From Pseudomonas sp. SLFW (GTDB lineage Bacteria; Pseudomonadota; Gammaproteobacteria; Pseudomonadales; Pseudomonadaceae): a stretch of 64,000 bases of DNA. Shown piece after piece: positions 62,238 through 64,000 of this stretch; position 1 is the first letter of the stretch; each line of letters starts with the position of its first letter. The notes under the pieces were generated by a model, which saw only the letters and a program-made list of their open reading frames with translations, was not told the origin of the DNA and made no database searches. Made by a program: the position numbers and the translations under genes. The DNA lies in contig NZ_JAAAKW010000018.1 of NCBI RefSeq assembly GCF_009905615.1, positions 1-64,000 of the forward strand. Reading direction: 5' to 3'.

Positions 62238-62307
62238 GTCAAGCTCCCTGAGGGTGTTGTTCTTGTCGCAGCAGGTGATGGGAATGGCGGTTCGGGTAAA
62301 ACGGGTG

Positions 62308-63285
62308 TCACGCGGTCTGTCGTCGTGGTGCGTTTGTTGATTCGGCTGTTGATTCGGCGGCTTGCAGGGCTGCGCGAGTCGGCAGGCCCTCCATGTCGCC
62401 TCGGCTCTGCACGGCCTGGGCGCCGATCCAGTTGCCCCGCGCGGTGGCCTTAGCGAAGTCGAGGTTCTCCAGCAGCGCGCTGATCACCCCGACCGCGAAG
62501 CCATCGCCCGCGCCCACGGTGTCGATCACCTGTGCCACCGGCACGCCGGGCACGAAGGCCTGATTCAGTTGAGTTCGGTAGTAGGCGCCTTTCGCGCCGA
62601 GTTTGATCACCACCGCTTCCACACCCTTGTCGAGATAGAACTGCGCGATGTCCGCCGGGGTGTCGCGACCGGTCAGCAACTCGCCTTCCGCCAGGCCGGG
62701 CATGACCCAGTCGGCAAGGCTGGCAAGGTGGTTGACCTCACGGATCATCTCGGCCTGACTCGACCACAGCGACGGCCGCAGGTTGGGGTCGAACGACACG
62801 CTGCGACCCGACTCACGCATCTGGATCATCAGCGTCTGCGAGAGTTCGCGGCAGGTGGCCGACAACGCCGCCGGGATGCCCGTGGCGTGCAGGTGCCGCG
62901 CCTTCAACAGTGCCGGAACGATGTCGTTGACGGACAGGTGACTGGCCGCCGAGCCCCGACGGAAATACTCGACCACCGGGTCGGCGCCTTCCAGCTCCAG
63001 CGACTTGAACTGAAAGCCCGTGGGGTGGGCTGGATCGACGGTGACGTGGCGGCAGTCGACGCCTTCCTGTTGCAGGCTGTCGATGACGAAACGCCCCATC
63101 GAATCATTGCCCACCCGGCTCAGCCAGGCGACGTTGAAGCCCAGGCGCGAAAGGCCGATGGCGACGTTGCTGTCGGCGCCCGCGATGCGTTTTTCGAAGT
63201 GGCGGACAGCGGCCAGATCGCCGGTCTGCTCGGCGACCAGCATGGTCATGGTTTCGCCGAAGGAAAGGATATCGATCTCAGACAT
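62308..63285 (-). CDS. kguK: 2-ketogluconokinase KguK (PfkB family)
   Basis: A 325-residue sugar kinase. The N-terminal substrate region is FEKRIAGADSNVAIGLSRLG, and the PfkB C-terminal signature DTVGAGDGFAVGVISALL with catalytic Asp lies near residues 254-271. It phosphorylates 2-ketogluconate to 2-keto-6-phosphogluconate in the cytosol. It overlaps kguE by 8 bp. The C-terminus is Ala/Ser/Thr-rich. Confidence 0.9.
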   Translation of the reverse strand: MSEIDILSFGETMTMLVAEQTGDLAAVRHFEKRIAGADSNVAIGLSRLGFNVAWLSRVGNDSMGRFVIDSLQQEGVDCRHVTVDPAHPTGFQFKSLELEGADPVVEYFRRGSAASHLSVNDIVPALLKARHLHATGIPAALSATCRELSQTLMIQMRESGRSVSFDPNLRPSLWSSQAEMIREVNHLASLADWVMPGLAEGELLTGRDTPADIAQFYLDKGVEAVVIKLGAKGAYYRTQLNQAFVPGVPVAQVIDTVGAGDGFAVGVISALLENLDFAKATARGNWIGAQAVQSRGDMEGLPTRAALQAAESTAESTNAPRRQTA

Positions 63286-64000
63286 GGCTCATGGCCTCCG
63301 ACGACGTGTGCGTGTGGCGCTGGCCCAATTGGGCAAGGGCATTGACTTGGGTGCGGGTGACGTCCAGCAGATCGTCGCCTTGCAGCGGGTATTCGACCGC
63401 ACGGGGCAGGCCGAGGGGCATGTGCTTGAGCAACTGCTCCCAGAGGTGCAAGTCAGTCTGGCGCGGCGGCACGGCGATCAGCTTGCCGGCTGTGTTGCGG
63501 GACACCGCCTTGCAATGCACGTATTCGACGTAACGGCCCAATTGTTGCGCTGCGGCGCTGGCCGATTGCGCCTGCCACAGCCAGTTGCCGATGTCGAAAG
63601 TCATGCCGATGGGCATTTGCAGGGCGTCGATCCGGGCGAAGAACCGGACAAGGGGTTCCAGGCGGCCGCCTTGTGGGGTCTGGTCATTTTCCACCAACAG
63701 GTGCACGTCGTAACGGGCGAGGCGATCGGCCAGGGCAGCGATGTCGCTGTCTTCGGTCAGGTGGCCCAACGACACTTTCAGCCACGGCGCGCCACAGGCC
63801 GTCGCCCGTTGCAGGGTCAGTTCCAGCTCGGGATTGGGCGCGTTCTGGCCATCGAGCCACAGCTCCAGCGGCGCCGAATACAGACACTCCAGCCCTTGCG
63901 AGCGGATGGCTTCGCCCAACGCGACGAGGTCTTCGCGGCCTGTGAACAGCTCCTCGCGAAGCTCCATGCGGGTCACGCCAGCCTCGACCAGCAGCGGGAT
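63278..64000 (-). CDS. kguE: KguE, TIM-barrel sugar isomerase/epimerase-like protein (N-terminus beyond window)
   Basis: 241 codons of a xylose-isomerase-like TIM-barrel protein are present, read in frame from the window edge (IPLLVEAGVTRMELREELF). Metal-ligand strands LLVENDQTPQGG (Glu), IGMTFDIGNW (Asp) and YVEYVHCKAV (His) are seen, plus AVEYPLQG near the end. KguE is encoded with the 2-ketogluconate genes of Pseudomonas; its exact reaction is not settled. First or early gene of kguE-kguK-kguT. Confidence 0.85.
   Translation of the reverse strand: MPLLVEAGVTRMELREELFTGREDLVALGEAIRSQGLECLYSAPLELWLDGQNAPNPELELTLQRATACGAPWLKVSLGHLTEDSDIAALADRLARYDVHLLVENDQTPQGGRLEPLVRFFARIDALQMPIGMTFDIGNWLWQAQSASAAAQQLGRYVEYVHCKAVSRNTAGKLIAVPPRQTDLHLWEQLLKHMPLGLPRAVEYPLQGDDLLDVTRTQVNALAQLGQRHTHTSSEAMSHV

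Noticed and set aside
1..64000. CRISPR arrays, tRNA/rRNA genes, prophage or IS elements
   Set aside because: No regular spacer-repeat array, tRNA cloverleaf, transposase or integrase was seen on either strand.

Overview
The window is chromosomal DNA of a Pseudomonas, most likely from the fluorescens/putida/syringae side of the genus. The evidence is the high GC content with long antisense open frames, Pseudomonas REP/REPIN palindromes between genes, a mexS-mexT-mexEF-oprN locus, a kgu (2-ketogluconate) operon, erdR/ercA/ercS-type ethanol-regulation genes, a DUF1652 gene and a complete C-P lyase operon. No rRNA, tRNA, CRISPR array, prophage or IS element was seen.

Layout. 0-1.6 kb: a quinone-oxidoreductase-like gene cut by the window edge, its divergent HxlR regulator, and an azoreductase. 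1.8-5.5 kb: a three-subunit membrane gluconate 2-dehydrogenase (Tat-exported small subunit, GMC flavoprotein, triheme cytochrome c). 6-10 kb: a stand-alone PBP2 and pyruvate oxidase PoxB. 10-15 kb: a LysR/VOC pair, a dCache chemoreceptor and a secreted esterase. 15.1-25.8 kb: phnCDEFGHIJKLMNP behind a candidate Pho box. 26-32.4 kb: an alpha/beta hydrolase, an HxlR-EmrA-EmrB-OMF efflux operon and a thioredoxin. 32.5-36.3 kb: erdR divergent from ercA-ercS. 36.5-46.6 kb: oprN-mexF-mexE, hipBA, mexT and mexS. 46.9-50.3 kb: a possible peptide/PP-loop ATPase/MocR cluster. 50.3-58.1 kb: a nuclease-fused DinG/XPD-type helicase, phosphoglucomutase, a pirin and a UvrD-type helicase. 58.2-60.9 kb: DUF1652 and a second chemoreceptor. 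60.9-64 kb: kguT-kguK-kguE, with kguE cut by the edge.

How the genes work together. Gluconate 2-dehydrogenase would make 2-ketogluconate in the periplasm, and the kgu genes at the other end of the window would import and phosphorylate it; no kguD reductase follows kguT. The phn operon covers import, C-P bond cleavage and ribosyl-phosphate recycling. MexS, MexT and MexEF-OprN form one stress-efflux circuit, but a HipBA toxin-antitoxin module lies between mexT and mexE and shares the mexE promoter region.

The best candidate for something undescribed is 46.95-50.25 kb. A promoter overlapped by a perfect 8-bp inverted repeat drives a well-placed 43-codon ORF with three cysteines. This is followed by an N-type ATP-pyrophosphatase that I cannot assign to a known pathway, and then a MocR-type PLP-dependent regulator. 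It could be a small peptide-modification or thio-metabolite system, but that is inference.
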